A stretch of DNA of 64,000 nucleotides from Leptasterias polaris (GCA_037783415.1 JAZGTN010000236.1:1612001-1676000); one strand, 5' to 3'. Numbered from the stretch's first letter, positions 11,801 through 23,111 are shown. Numbers and translations: made by a program. Notes: generated from the sequence alone by a model not told the origin.

Positions 11801-11863
11801 GATGTCAAAGTCTGCGGACAACGATTTGTGTGTATTTTTGAGATGGAACAAACTCAAAAATTC

Positions 11864-12435
11864 ACTAGAGATTTAGAGTTTGTAAAACAAACTCTAGGTG
11901 TTCGGGTTCTCGCTGGGCTCAGTGCTGTTTTAATGCGTTAGCTATATCATTGAATCGCTGAAAACATTGTTGATAGCTTTTGAAATTTCAAGGAAAGTAA
12001 AGTGTAAATCTTCTTTAATTGTATGTTAGACGATGATGTCGTTAAAATAAGTCGAGCATAGTATGAGCTATTGGTTACATTTTTAAAAATAGCTTGCTTG
12101 ATTTTTAGACATTAGTCTTCATACAGAACGGTTTATAAAATTTATAATATTGAAAGAAAAGACTTGTTTTAAATAATTATGCAAGATAAAGGCAAGTCAT
12201 GAAGACGGCAAGTTTAAGCCTCTCGTGAATTTTAACTAATACAATATTTTTAACGAGTTAATAACTATTTCTACCTGTATGGTGCATCATACTCAGTGTG
12301 TAGTTTGTTACGCACCTCAAAACAGTAATAACACCAAAGTTCAACTTAATGAAATAGCTCACGCATTGACACAGCACTGACCCCAGCGATACCCGAACAC
12401 CTAGTGTTTGTTGTCACAAACACGTTAAGTCTAGT
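11864..12435. mobile_element. hairpin-ended TIR element, array copy 3
   Basis: Same short form as at 7,316. Confidence 0.7.
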
Positions 12436-12655
12436 TTGGTTTATTTTGAAGCATTTTGAAGTGTATTTAAGGGCCCCTGCCCAAACCATCACTGTGTATA
12501 CTGACCACAATCCACTGGTTTTCATCCAAAAGATGAAAAACCAAAATCAGAGATTACTCAGATGGAGTTTAAGTCTCCACGAGTTTGACATTGAAGTAGT
12601 TAATGTTAAGGGCAAAGATAACATCATTGCTGATGCCTTATCACGACGCATTTAA
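12404..12655 (+). pseudogene. Ty3/Gypsy RNase H fragment, copy 3
   Basis: Third copy, same predicted 83-residue sequence as the other two. Confidence 0.85.
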
Positions 12656-12831
12656 AACGATTATTTTCAAATTCCACTCTTAGTGAATTTAGATAAGTAT
12701 TTTCTTACCAAGTGTGTAGTTATAATACAGTAATTTTGGGGGCTTGATAATTTATCAAATTAAAAATAAAATTTTGAAAGTAAAAAATAAATAAAAAATA
12801 AATAAAATACTTTCCTCCAAGGGGGGAAGAC

Positions 12832-13492
12832 TGTTACAGATGGGATTCCTCCTCCCCCGTTGTTATTTTATTTCCATTGGTTATTGGTTCACCTGCAGAA
12901 TGTCTATGGTATTAGGCCCACATGCACGGAAATGTTTTGATTTGATCAAGAAATCATCGATCTTTATTGTTTGTGTTTCGAGCATATCGGAGTGTTTCTC
13001 CATAGATGAATGTTTTGAATGCATGCGGGGGTTGTGATGATGTCTTGTGTAGGTATTGGTTATAGGTTTCAGTGGGTTTGGTATAGACTTTTGTGTCAAG
13101 AATACCCGTTTCTCTTAACCCTGTGCTTCTCGAAGAATGGCACATTAGACTTGTCTCGGTCCACCCAATCTCGTCACAATACCCTGGCGCCGCCCCTGAT
13201 CTTAGTCATAACATGCACTTAAATCTTCCCTCTATAAAACCCCAAATGGTTCAGTTTCTATAGTCTTTTCAAAGGCCTGCTTAGTTTGGTCATGGATGGT
13301 CTGTCAATCCCTACTCTCTGAGTTCTTTACACCCACGTTCTGGTCGCGGAACACTGGTTATAAAAGTTCCCTTTGACATTCGATCACTGAAACGAGAGCT
13401 GATTTGCGATCACCCTGCGTCTCTTTTCAAAGTGCAAGGTCAGTCCAATGGTGCGTAGTTGTTTACACCATTGAGAACTCTATACAGTTGTA
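12832..13492 (+). mobile_element. Gypsy LTR, copy 3 (3' edge uncertain)
   Basis: Polypurine tract plus TGTTACAG as in copies 1 and 2. Confidence 0.6.
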
Positions 13493-13724
13493 ACTTGAAA
13501 ATTTTGACAAACGTTTTGCTTTGTCATGCTTGGAGAAAACGCAGAGAGAAAAAAGCAACCAACTGTGACAATGAATACAACAAGACCAAAGTTATTATGA
13601 TTTTTGTTGTTAAAAGATTCAGGCTTTGCACGCGATGGTTGGGAACATGGGTGCAAGTGCGTGGTGGAAACGTTCTTGATGTTTCCGAACTGGGCGGGGT
13701 CGAGGTTGGGTTTAATCGACGCCA

Positions 13725-14027
13725 TTGTTCAGTCACTTTGGCAAAGTGATCTGTGAGGGCAATTGGTCACAAATTGTCTATGTTGGCGGGTGAAGTTTTG
13801 GGCACAGGGACGACAATTGTTCTCTTCCATTGTGCTGGGACGATGAGCTGTGCGAACGAGGCGTTGATTATATGAGCCAAGGGTTTAGATAGCTCATATG
13901 AAAACTGTTGTATAAATCTAGCCGAAATATTATCGGGGCCACTCGCCTTTCTGTAACTTATTCCATTAAGTTGTGCGAGGACTTGCACATGGTAAAAATC
14001 CATACCTTGTTGCAGAACTGCTTGCAA
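13725..14027 (-). pseudogene. antisense LINE RT fragment, copy 3
   Basis: Same RT motifs as 4,660-4,986. About 20 bases present at the 3' side of copies 1 and 2 are deleted here. Confidence 0.8.
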
Positions 14028-14030
14028 TGG

Positions 14031-14640
14031 TTTATTGTATAATACATAATGACATGAATATAATTAGCAAATCTTGAGACCACCATATCTCGAACAGTTT
14101 AAGTCCGATCAACTGTTTTCGATTGTGTACTTGTGGGATACTGTAGATGTGTTTGTTAGGCTAAACGTTGTGCGACGTCATCATGACGTCACCAGTGCCC
14201 AACGTAAAGTCAATACATTTCGCTCACCACAATTCTTGTTTTATGGCCTGTGTGGTAAAAAAACACCTCCATAAGACTGTGTGGCGCGGTATGCTACTTT
14301 ATGTGTTCTCTTATGTTAAAATGTGAGGAATTATGAAGTCACCACCTGTAATAGAGCACCCTCTATCAATCGTCTATTTTTCAAGTGTCAAAAAAAATAA
14401 GTTTAATTTTGAAATCTACAGAATGTTTGATCGAGTCAGAAGTTGTTTCCCATCCCATCTTGGAATACTGTGAGCTACGGTACTCATGTTTCAAGCTCGA
14501 AAACATGTTGCATCAATTTTTGATTTCACGTACTAACACAAAACGTTTTACTTTATTGCTTATTAATTTAGGACGAAAATCAGTCATAAGTACCATATAT
14601 ATGAAGTTCAAAGCAACAAGTATCCACTGTTAGAAAACTA
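14031..14640. repeat. dispersed repeat segment with 'accaccatatctc' block, copy 3
   Basis: Near-identical to 4,990-5,600 with small indels. Confidence 0.5.
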
Positions 14641-14854
14641 GTGACGTTTTGAAGGAAAGCGGGATTTTATAAAAGCCTTCAACATTAAATGCCGTTTTCT
14701 ACAATTATTACTTTTTACTGTCTTCGTGTGTGTGTGTCAGTTCGTGAAATCGGTGGATGACGATTTGATAGCTTCACAGTTACCTTGACAAAGTGTCTCG
14801 ACTTATCGCATGGCTGCTTGCAATGGTTTATTGTCTGACACAATGTCAGTGTTG

Positions 14855-15012
14855 TATGACTCGAGTCCAGGACTCGGACTCGAGTCCGTCTCGAGTCACA
14901 ATTTCGGTGACTCGGACTTGACTCGAGTCACGTCTGCAAAAGACTCGGACTCGGACTCGGACTCGACTATCATGACTCGGACTTGTCCCCGAGGACTCGT
15001 GACTCGAGTCAC
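14855..15012 (+). repeat. GACTCG satellite block A, copy 3
   Basis: As at 10,330, including the longer (GT)n tract upstream. Confidence 0.8.
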
Positions 15013-15225
15013 GTATTTTCACAAACAATACCTTTTTTAAATATTAAAAACAATTCCGATGATCCGATCGTCATTCCCGGAGTGCACGTGGAGTTAACGT
15101 CTAGCACAATAAATAAGTACACTGTCGTATGGTGTTACAAGTAATAGTATTTGTGATTATTGTGTAAATGGCCATCTGCGTACAGCGCGTGTATGTTTGA
15201 TTCGTATGTTCAATACGCATAATAA

Positions 15226-15364
15226 GGCCGTGTCCGAAACGGTGACTTAATTCGGCTACAGCTACAGCTACGGCTAGGGCGCGCGCGTCTGCCTATCCTT
15301 CAACACTGACAGACGCGCTGATCTAGCCGTAGCTGTAGCCGAAGTCGCCGTTTCGGACACGGCC
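15226..15364. mobile_element. Harbinger-type MITE, copy 3
   Basis: Same hairpin, six bases longer (an extra cagcta) than the other copies; TAA on both sides. Confidence 0.75.
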
Positions 15365-15416
15365 TAACACTGGGATGCACGACACCAGTATTATGCTGGT
15401 ATTCTGTCAACGTGGC

Positions 15417-15776
15417 GTGTCGTGGCCGAGCGGTTAAGAGCACCGAACTCAAGCTCTGGTGTTTCTGTTCAGCAGAGTGTGGGTTCGAGTCCCGGTCGTG
15501 ACACTTGTGTCCCTGAGCAAGACACTTAACTATAATTGCTTCTCTCCACCCAGGGGTAAAATGGGTACCTGTGAGGGCAGATATGGTTCTTGTGATTGAT
15601 TTAGCCTAGTAGCGCATATATTGCAGCACAGGCTGTATACTCCCCAGGGAGCTGAGATGGTTTAAGGAATGAAATAAATGGCCCAGTGACCAGGGGTAAT
15701 AGTATGTTAGGCGCCTTGAGCATCCCTTGGGGTGGATATGTGCGCATTATAAATGTTATTATTATTATTATTATTA
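15417..15776 (+). mobile_element. tRNA-derived SINE, present only in array copy 3
   Basis: The head 15,417-15,504 is tRNA-like: gtgtcgtggccgagcgg resembles the A box region, ggttcgagtcccgg the B box, and the first and last seven bases pair as an acceptor stem (gtgtcgt with gtgacac-type end). A long variable-arm stem suggests a Leu/Ser-type ancestor. The body follows, ending in a (TTA)n tail. Copies 1 and 2 lack it, so it inserted after the duplication. A few bases of target (about agccacc) are missing rather than duplicated. Confidence 0.85.
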
Positions 15777-16132
15777 CCATAGCCACTGCTTGTGCTTGAT
15801 GCATATTACCAGGGAAATGGCATGTCTGGTACCTGTAAAACACAGCCTGCATATTGCACTGTGATGGCTGTGTGTTGTTTGCACCAGTTTCTACACATGG
15901 TCGACACACACACACACACACACACGACGTCAAGTTTGGTCACGTCACTAGTAAAAAGTAGTACAACATTTTTTTAATCATGGCATCTGCCGTTCCGCCC
16001 CGTATTGTTTCTTTTGGTTATACCAACTTTAACAAAAACTTTAACAGAACTTTGTTTAAAATAAATGTGTTTTATTTTGTCATTTCCAATTCTTATTTTA
16101 CGACATTTGGTTTGCAATCAATATTTAAACAA

Positions 16133-16161
16133 GTGACTCGTGACTCGGACTCGGACTCGGA
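16133..16161 (+). repeat. remnant of 33-bp GACTCG minisatellite, copy 3
   Basis: A single unit joined directly to the next LINE-like remnant. The other units and the 350-bp spacer have been deleted. Confidence 0.75.
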
Positions 16162-16243
16162 CCGTGCGAGTTTGGGAAAGATGTCAAAGTCTGTGGACAA
16201 CGATGCGTGTATTTTTGAGGTGGGCGAACAAACTCAAAAATCC

Positions 16244-16290
16244 ACTAGAGATTTAGTGTTTGTGAGAACAAACACTAGGTGTTCGGGTAT
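16244..16290 (+). repeat. solitary left end of the hairpin-ended TIR element
   Basis: ACTAGAGATTTAGTGTTTG then gagAACAAACACT then AGGTGTTCGGG: the same terminal stem-loop and TIR start as at 2,271, but no matching right end was found downstream. Confidence 0.6.
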
Positions 16291-16430
16291 GGGGCACTGT
16301 TATGTTACTAAAATGCGTAAGCAGATTTATATTGAAAGTTTTTTAATTTTCAAAAAAAAAGTCGTTTGCAAACCTATTACTTTTATACTTTTAGTGTACA
16401 CGGGGGAAAGTGATATCGTTGCTGTATGAT

Positions 16431-16897
16431 GAGTCTCCATAAAGTAGTTTAGATACACATGTATAACAATTTTCATGTAAATAGTCACAAACTTAACATG
16501 CTTAACTGATAAATTAAAAGACTATCACTAACAATTCAAAAATTAATGTTATCAAACTACGCATGCTTGCTACCTTATGTGTGAAGCAACATCATTTGTC
16601 ATGATTATGAAAAGGGCATAAGAACCTACTGTTTACACGATGTGCAATTTATGTTGAATTTATTTTGCTAGTCACATTGTATTTCTTTGAAGTATTCAAC
16701 AGGATCTAATAGTTAGATTCGCATAAAAACCGTTGTTGATCAGAGTCAAATTTATGTTGACCTTTTTCCGATTGCATTTTCTCAGTTATCAAAAGTTATT
16801 CAAATCACCAAAACAGTTCAGCAAAATACACTCGTTCAGTTGATATTTACCACCAAGCCAACAAAAGGCTAACACGAAGGTTATGCAATGAGCTATT
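16431..16897. other. AT-rich intergenic DNA, nothing recognised
   Basis: No open frame of interest, repeat array or RNA-like structure was seen. Confidence 0.5.
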
Positions 16898-16917
16898 TAT
16901 GGTGGCCCTGAAGGGAC

Positions 16918-17165
16918 ATCGCACATCGCAAATATCTTTGCAAATATTTGCGATGTCGCAAATATCTTTGCAAATATCTTTGCAAATATTTGCGATGTCG
17001 CAAATATCTTTGCAAATATCTTTGCAAATATTTGCGATGTCGCAAATATCTTTGCAAATATCTTTGCAAATATTTGCGATGTCGCAAATATCTTTGCAAA
17101 TATTTGCGATGTCGCAAATATCTTTGCAAATATCTTTGCAAATATTTGCGATGTCGCAAATATTA
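16918..17165. repeat. palindromic minisatellite TTTGCGATGTCGCAAA
   Basis: Units of 30 or 42 bp built from 12-base blocks (aaatatctttgc) and a TTTGCGATGTCGCAAA near-palindrome. All periods are multiples of three, so at least four frames stay open (reads such as FATSQIFAKI, RHRKYLQRYL). These are repeat artefacts, not proteins. Confidence 0.9.
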
Positions 17166-17724
17166 TCGCATACTTTATCGCATAGGCCCTACTTCGTCGC
17201 ATAGTTTGCATATTTGTGGTGGATATTTTTTCAAGAGCCTAGATGGTCTTAAGGTTGTTTGGGTTCCAGCCTTCATTCCATTAACGTGTACACGCGGGTG
17301 GATAGTCGGATACAGTCTGCTCTGTGCGCGCGTGTGTTTTTTTGCTTGCACTATAGCCTATAGGTACACATGAGATGAGACGAAGAGAGGTTGACATCCG
17401 TGGTCTGTCCTTTTTTTTTATTAATATCGACAACAAAGGCATGCAAGTCAACATTATGCCGCCTTCAAAAGGATCAGTGGTGAGGATTGTTAATTTTGTG
17501 TAGTTACGATAATCGGTTGTCCAGAGCAGAGGGCTAGGAACATTAAATACTAGTTTAGGCCTACTACTACTGTAGTAAACTAGTGAACTTGATTGATATT
17601 TGATAAATTATAATTAAAAAGGCCACCACCAGGACTTGGGTCAATCGGGTGAATACATAACATATGGCTCTTTTGCTGTTACCTATAAATAAAATAGTTA
17701 GGTAGTTGTTGCGATAATCGTAAC

Positions 17725-18109
17725 GGAAACCAGTCAAGTCGCCCTTCCATCAAAGTCGCCCACTAGTACTACAAAGGTCGCCCCTCACATACAAAGTGGC
17801 CCCCTCTCAAGTCAAAGTCGCCCCTCACAAAGTCGCCCCATGTCACCCGGTGTATAAAAGGTTGAGCCATTTCACAGAGTGAGGGCGCTGTTGAGAATTT
17901 TGAAACAACTTATTCAGGCAGAAGGAGATCCACTCTGTACGTATGTTGGCGTAACAATGTGAGGGGGGCGACTTTGCGAGGGGGGCGACTTTGTAGTGGG
18001 GCGACTTTGTAGTGGGCGACTTTGTAGTGGGCGACTTTGTAGTGGGCGACTTTGTAGTGGGCGACTTTGTAGTGGGCGACTTAGCTGGGAGGCAACTTGA
18101 CTGGCATTC
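17725..18109. mobile_element. hAT-like fold-back element with 8-bp duplication
   Basis: The 385-bp element is bounded by ATCGTAAC at 17,717-17,724 and 18,110-18,117. Ends are GGAAACCAGTCAAGTCGCC and the inverse GAATGCCAGTCAAGTTGCC. Both arms consist of tandem aaagtcgccc-type motifs in opposite orientation around a unique core containing ggtgtataaaagg. The paralogous locus at 26.2 kb has an uninterrupted site at this position. An 8-bp duplication is characteristic of hAT transposons; the element is non-autonomous. Confidence 0.85.
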
Positions 18110-18117
18110 ATCGTAAC

Positions 18118-18170
18118 CCACCATCCTCCCGACGGTCAGAGAGGATGGTGGTGGGTTACGATTATTGAAA
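18118..18170. repeat. terminal hairpin of the 16.9-kb element
   Basis: cccaccatcctcccgacgg pairs with ccgaccgtc-like and ggatggtggtggg sequences. The same hairpin is at 26,180-26,237 in reverse. Confidence 0.7.
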
Positions 18171-18811
18171 CTAAACGCTGTACCAAGTAATTAAGCCTCA
18201 TTATTATGATTAGGCCTACGTTAGGGCCCATTTATTATTAGCTGTTCCGATCTGATCGGAACAGCTATTGTAATCGTCGAGATTTTCAAAACGTTTTACA
18301 AACGTTTTTTTTTGTTTCCACCAAAACGCCATAGGTTTAACACACGATTTTTCTTTATTCGTAATCTTAGAAACAGTATAAATGACAGACTTGAGTCCTA
18401 TATTGAATCGAAGCTTAGTACATAACTTAATCACTAAATGTTATACTGTTTAATTTCTTAATCAATTAGCTGAGTTATAATGACATGAATATTTAATTAG
18501 GCAATCTTGTTACCACCATATCTCCCAAAATTAAACGTCAAATTTTCAAATTTTCTTCAGATGTTGACTCTCTGGGTATTGAAGTTGTGCACAATGACGT
18601 AATTTTGTATGTCACGTCATCGTGACATCATTTATAGCGTGTTTCGTATCCGTGTACAAAGTAATGAAGAACAGTGTAAACTCGTACTAAGTCCTGAGGC
18701 CGTGTGCGCCAGATGCTGTCGTATTCTTTGTACTGTTGACATGAGACTGCAACGATGGCGGACTTTGAACAAGTCTATTCAATATATAGAGTAATAGACG
18801 AGCAGAGTATA

Positions 18812-18845
18812 CTGAAGACGAGCAGAGTATACTGTTCGAAACGTC
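18812..18845 (+). ncRNA. hammerhead-ribozyme-like motif
   Basis: CTGAAGA (consensus CUGANGA) is followed by a six-pair stem, GAGCAG with CTGTTC, and then GAAAC. This is the order of the hammerhead catalytic core up to stem III; stem I and stem III pairing are not convincing. A 21-base direct duplication (agacgagcagagtatactg) precedes it. A degenerate relative lies near 25,013. Penelope-like retroelements are known to carry hammerheads, and this resembles such a tail, but activity is inferred only. Confidence 0.4.
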
Positions 18846-19789
18846 GAGACCAAACCGGCTCTTTTCAGAGCCAACACTCCTCCCAAAAGAGATTATACAC
18901 ATGGTTGTACCCGCAAGTTCACTACTATTTACATTTATAGTTATAGTTACTTCTTACTTTCAACACCATGCAAAGCTTCAAACACCACTTAATAATATAA
19001 GGTATAAAATCAGAGCTAATGTCATGATGGTCTGATGGCACCGCGGTTTACCGCGTTTATTACCAAGCCAATGATCGCAGGTTCGAGGCCCTTCGGGATC
19101 TCGACGATTTCAATGTAATAAAAGCGTACATTTTACATTTTTTTAACAATGAGAAACTTGTACCTACATTAAAACGAACAGTACCACATATTCTTTTTCC
19201 TATTTTTGGCTCCTGAGAATTTCTTTTTCCCGGAAAATAAAACAGAATTATTTTGTGGTATGTATGGTTAAACACTAAAGAGCACTTGCAAGAGTTGATT
19301 ATAATTTATATAGCATGGTCTATTTCTACCTCGATGATTATAATCTATATAGCCTGAAATACAACGATTTCACAGAACGATTTGTGTACGCACAAAATCA
19401 TCTTGCTTACGAAGTCAGAATTATTTTGTTTTAATACTAGCAATCACTGCTTATTCTGATTTAATATGCTTACTCAGAATCATTTCAATCAAGTGCAATG
19501 TGTGTGCTTCATCTGCCTCAGCATAGGTAGTACGTTCTACAACGCACCGGGTTAGGCAGACAGGCGACAAAAACTTGTTCGAGTAGCGCTATTTTTGCAG
19601 TTTTTCGCTTTACATGTGTTGTCAATCACCACAAAGTGACAGCAATTTCTTTCTGAAACTTACTATCAGAGAAGACAAACCTGTGTGGCTTCGATAGGCA
19701 TCATAATACTCCGTCTACGTAAAAGTGGACCGTGCACGGATGAATACACCTGCCCGAGATTTGGAAGCTTACACGGCATACACATTTTA

Positions 19790-20703
19790 TAAATGAACAT
19801 CGAAATGGTGCTATCAATGTATGTGTCTTGTGGTGAATCATGATGATGTAGTGTTAAGTGTAATTCAGAGACTTCACAATCTTTATCAACAAGTGTAATG
19901 GTTACGAATGAACGAAATGGTTACGAATGAGCAAAATGATTCAGATAAAAGCAAATTAATTCTGAATAAGCAAATTTTATGAATGCATGAACATTGAAAC
20001 GGTGCTATCATGTTGCTTGTGGTGAATCATTGAATGATAATATAGTGTTAAGCGTAATGATTACGAATGAGCAAGACCGTAACGAATAAGCGAATTGGTT
20101 AAAGACTACGAGCCTGATTGGAAATGACATGTGTGTTTGTCGCATCTGATCATGTGCTTTGTAAATCGTGATCGCAATTATTATAGTCAGTGTTTCGCAG
20201 CACTTTTCGATTGAATTGTTTTACGCTTATCCGAACCGTAAAAATGTAAACGTTTAACAGGCTTAGTATACATGCTGACTTGTAGAACCTGTTCCTGGAT
20301 AACAACATTTCGAGTAAAAAAAAAACTTTAACACAAATGCGCATGAGATCAAAAACATTGCCTCTTCAGTGCAACATTTTTGCCCTCTGCGCAATCACCC
20401 TGCAAAATAAACAAGCATGCACAATCAAATTGTTGTGGAACGCCCTCTAGCGTTCAATGTTTCTTGCATTTATTACCTCAAGCAGTTTTGAAATAACAAA
20501 GACTATGAGCCTGATTGGAAACGACATGTGTGTTTATCGCATCTGATCGTGTGCTGTATAGATCATAATCAAATTTATGATAGTCAATGTTTCGCGGCAC
20601 TTTAAGATTGAATTGTTTTACGCTTTACGCTTATTATGCATGCGCAATTGAATTGTTGTGGAACGTACGCCCTCCAGCGTTCAATGTTTCTTGCATTTAT
20701 TAC
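19790..20703 (+). repeat. two degenerate direct duplications
   Basis: aacatcgaaatggtgctatca at 19,797 recurs at 19,986, including gtggtgaatcat and tagtgttaag. Separately, 20,103-20,235 (cgagcctgattggaaatgac..cgattgaattgttttacgctt) recurs at 20,504-20,635, and the cgccctctagcgttcaatgt block at 20,440 recurs at 20,668. No coding function. Confidence 0.7.
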
Positions 20704-20930
20704 GCCAATATTTAATTAGCCCGAACATCTGACGTCACACTTCGAGGCTCGTTGTTTATGCCAGAGACCAGCTTCGAGCGTTTCGAGGAAACCTGACAAA
20801 CGCACCTTTGACCTCGCATCCCATTCAGCCGACAACCACATTTCTTCGGACCAATCATAACACAGATATGGAAAGCTTATGTCACTGCATGTCTGTCCAA
20901 TAGAAGCACCGGATTACTAAACCGGAGCCT

Positions 20931-20954
20931 GTCCTTATCCTTGCGGATAAGGAC
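20931..20954. repeat. perfect 10-bp stem-loop
   Basis: gtccttatcc, loop ttgc, ggataaggac. Isolated, with no T-rich tail or gene to suggest a terminator. Confidence 0.6.
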
Positions 20955-21046
20955 AGCAGACCAGTCTAATATTTAATTAGCCAACCTTCTGACTATCTCA
21001 AAAAGTCACTAGAGGGCGCTCTCATCAGAGACCGTTATCATGGGAG

Positions 21047-21540
21047 TAAATAATAAGTCAATCTTTGCAGCACCATATCTTAACAAGTACACAACCGATT
21101 TTCAAACTTTTTACAGTTATAGACTCCTTGGGCATTGGAGATTAGCCTTGGTTAACCGTGACCCCATGTTGACCTTTACTTCCTGGTCAACCGGATGTGG
21201 GACCATATCTCAAGAACTACACAACCGATTTTCAAAATTGTTTCAGTTATAGACTCCTTGGGCATTGGAGTTTAGCCTTAGGGTAACCGTGACCCCATGT
21301 TGACCTTTACTTCCGGGTCAACCGGAAGTGGGACCATATCTCAAGAATTACACAACCGATTTTCAAACTTTTTTCAGTTATAGACTCCTTGGCCATTGTA
21401 TATCAACCTTGGATAACGGTGACCTCGTGTTCACCTTTACTTCCGGGTCAACCGGAATTAAGACCATATCTCAAGAACTACAAACCCGATTTTCAATTTA
21501 TTTTCAGTTTTAAACTCTTTGAAAATTACAGGAACAGCTC
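21047..21540 (+). repeat. 131-bp tandem array (four units)
   Basis: Each unit contains gaccatatctcaagaa, acacaaccgattttcaaa, agactccttgg and cttccgggtcaaccgga. Unit starts fall at 21,070, 21,201, 21,332 and 21,462, a constant step of 130-131 bp. Confidence 0.85.
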
Positions 21541-21579
21541 TGTGTTTGTTGACAAACACTTAAGCTCTAGTTATTTTTG

Positions 21580-23060
21580 TTTTTATTAGGCCTACTATAA
21601 TTACTAATCAAGTACAGCAGCCTATGCTGACATAAAACTGCTTTATTTTTCCTACATTACATTGTACTGGTGGTAGTCCTTTTTAACTATTAAGTTGTTC
21701 TGGATAGATGAAACATCAGATTTTTTTGTCAAAATGTTTGCACTGAATGAGACAGTTAATTTACACTGCGCCGTGGGTGTTTGACCTTGGGAGAACCAAT
21801 GGCGGCACTGCACACAAGTAATCATAGTCAGTAGCACTAACTTAGAAGTACAGTGCGTAAATCTTCATACCATGAAGAAGTACTTTATTGATGAATTAAA
21901 ATGCCACACAGATGCCGAACCTGTATCATGACTGTAATTCTTATATTCAAATATCTGCTGTAATGTTAAATAAAATTTGAAAAAATAATTTGTCCTTGCA
22001 TCTATTATTTTTCTATTAATTTCTTCCTTTTAATTCACTGTTTAGTTGCTATGGGTTGTTGCGTGTCAACTTGTGTGTACGCATCGTGTTGCTGCCGTTC
22101 TACCGGACTACACTCCAGCTCTTCAAGGATTGATTCCTGAAGGAGCAGTTGATCGTATCCTTTTGAAAATTGTCATGTCATGTACATTTATGCAATCTGT
22201 ATACAGATTCTGCTCTTTATTAATGGTTTAGTCACATGAAAAAAATAACCTGTACCATGTACTAAACCAATGGAATAAGTTAAAGCTGTCAAATACATAA
22301 TTGTATTGTGCTTCCAACTAAAATACAATTCTTTTCAGCATGCATGGTTAAAATAAGCATTATTTATTTTAGTCTTTGTGTGGAACGTAGGATGTCCCAT
22401 AGCGCTCATAATGCTTTTATGTAGTTTTCAATTTTACTTCCCTTTACATTTTCTACAAACTTTGTGTCTGTTCTAATAATTGCTAAAATGTAAAATTCTT
22501 CCTGTTTATTATGTCCATAGTTATTTTCCTTGCTACTTAAATATTCAGTTCTGTACCTGTTAGTTATGTACTTCAATGCAGGCAACACCATTCCAGCAAT
22601 ATGTTCGCTTTTGTTCTTCCAACACGGGGTAACACGTAGGTCAGTATTGTAGATTACTAATAATTCCCCCCCAAAAAAAATTAAAAAATAAAAGTTGAAA
22701 ACATAACTTCTGATATGTTTCAGAATACTTAAAACACTTCAAATTTATAGTAAATTTTCAGGTGTTGTGCTAGCAGAATTCCCAGTTAAGTGGGAAAAAA
22801 AATCAATGATCAGTTTTATGACAGGAGCACCATGTCCTAATCCTTTTAATCCCCATACAATTAGAACAACACTGTCTTAGCCCTGTATGGTGGTTATTGT
22901 CTGAGAACCTCAAGCCATTGAAGCTATGTTCCTTTGAGCAGCCACAAGGTTTTAATGAGCAAAGAATGACCTATAATGAATATTGGTTATTCAGGTTTAC
23001 AAGAATCTATTCAATGAGAAATATTTCATAATTGATGTTACTTCATATTCTGAATAATTT
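21580..23060. other. intergenic or intronic DNA, no firm gene
   Basis: AT-rich sequence. A possible exon after TTCACTGTTTAG at 22,046 is open for about 60 codons but its phase does not join the exon at 23,064, so it is not annotated. Confidence 0.4.
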
Positions 23061-23063
23061 CAG

Positions 23064-23111
23064 ATTATGCAAAGAGAGTCATCAAGGCGACAGTGCTCCT
23101 TTATCAGCAGG
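23064..23111 (+). CDS. possible internal exon of an unrecognised gene
   Basis: A 48-base segment between a TTTCAG acceptor and a GTGAGA donor. Entered with one leading base, it reads LCKESHQGDSAPLSA and leaves two bases (GG) that combine with the first base of the next segment to keep the frame open. Support comes only from splice signals and compatible phase; no family recognised. Confidence 0.35.

Larger units (their letters stand above)
2207..16430 (+). repeat. tandem array of a ~4.5 kb composite TE unit, three copies
   Basis: The same ordered set of segments occurs three times in direct orientation. The Gypsy RNase H fragment starts at 3,343, 7,856 and 12,404, giving periods of 4,513 and 4,548 bases. 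The copies are almost identical over kilobases, including in noncoding DNA. Differences: about 520 bases at 2,440-2,965 are missing from copies 2 and 3; the GACTCG minisatellite has different unit numbers; copy 3 has a SINE at 15.4 kb and loses about 700 bases just before 16,160. A partial fourth start follows at 16,179. The unit junction carries a short LINE-like remnant (atgtcaaagtctg). Confidence 0.9.
16898..18190 (+). mobile_element. element carrying a palindromic minisatellite, plus-oriented copy
   Basis: It runs from tatggtggccctgaagg to gctgtaccaagta and matches the reverse complement of 26,157-26,850 at both ends and in several internal blocks (caagagcctagatggtctt, gggttccagccttcattcc, ggtagttgttgcgataat, catcctcccgacgg). 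The shared ends define an element of at least 0.7 kb. A second element sits inside this copy at 17,725. Noncoding. Confidence 0.75.
18236..21575. mobile_element. repeat-rich segment, probable large non-autonomous element
   Basis: The left edge carries gctgttccgatc/gatcggaacagc, a perfect stem-loop, then tattgtaat..attttcaaaa. The right edge, read in reverse, has ACTAGAGC, a GTGTTTG..CAAACAC hairpin, then GAGCTGTTCC, tgtaat and tttcaaa, so the two ends are related in inverted orientation. Inside are an accaccatatctc block, a ribozyme-like motif at 18.8 kb, duplicated segments at 19.8-20.7 kb and a 131-bp tandem array. No transposase or Rep/helicase ORF is present, so assignment to Helitron-like or other elements is open. 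Confidence 0.45.

Noticed and set aside
15417..15504. Possible functional tRNA-Leu or tRNA-Ser gene
   Set aside because: The tRNA-like sequence is the head of a SINE with body and (TTA)n tail, and a related head occurs at 30.4 kb with another body.
16918..17165. CRISPR-like regular repeat array
   Set aside because: The units are contiguous with no unique spacers, palindromic, and the genome is clearly eukaryotic.
16893..17373. Open frames up to 141 codons at the first palindromic array
   Set aside because: Same artefact as above.
19024..19090. tRNA-like phrase (ggttcgaggccc with a gcaccgcgg stem)
   Set aside because: A B-box-like motif without a foldable cloverleaf or A box; at best an old SINE relic.
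22046..22231. Possible exon reading LPDYTPALQGLIPEGAVDR
   Set aside because: A fair acceptor but no donor whose phase joins the exon at 23,064, and no family recognised.
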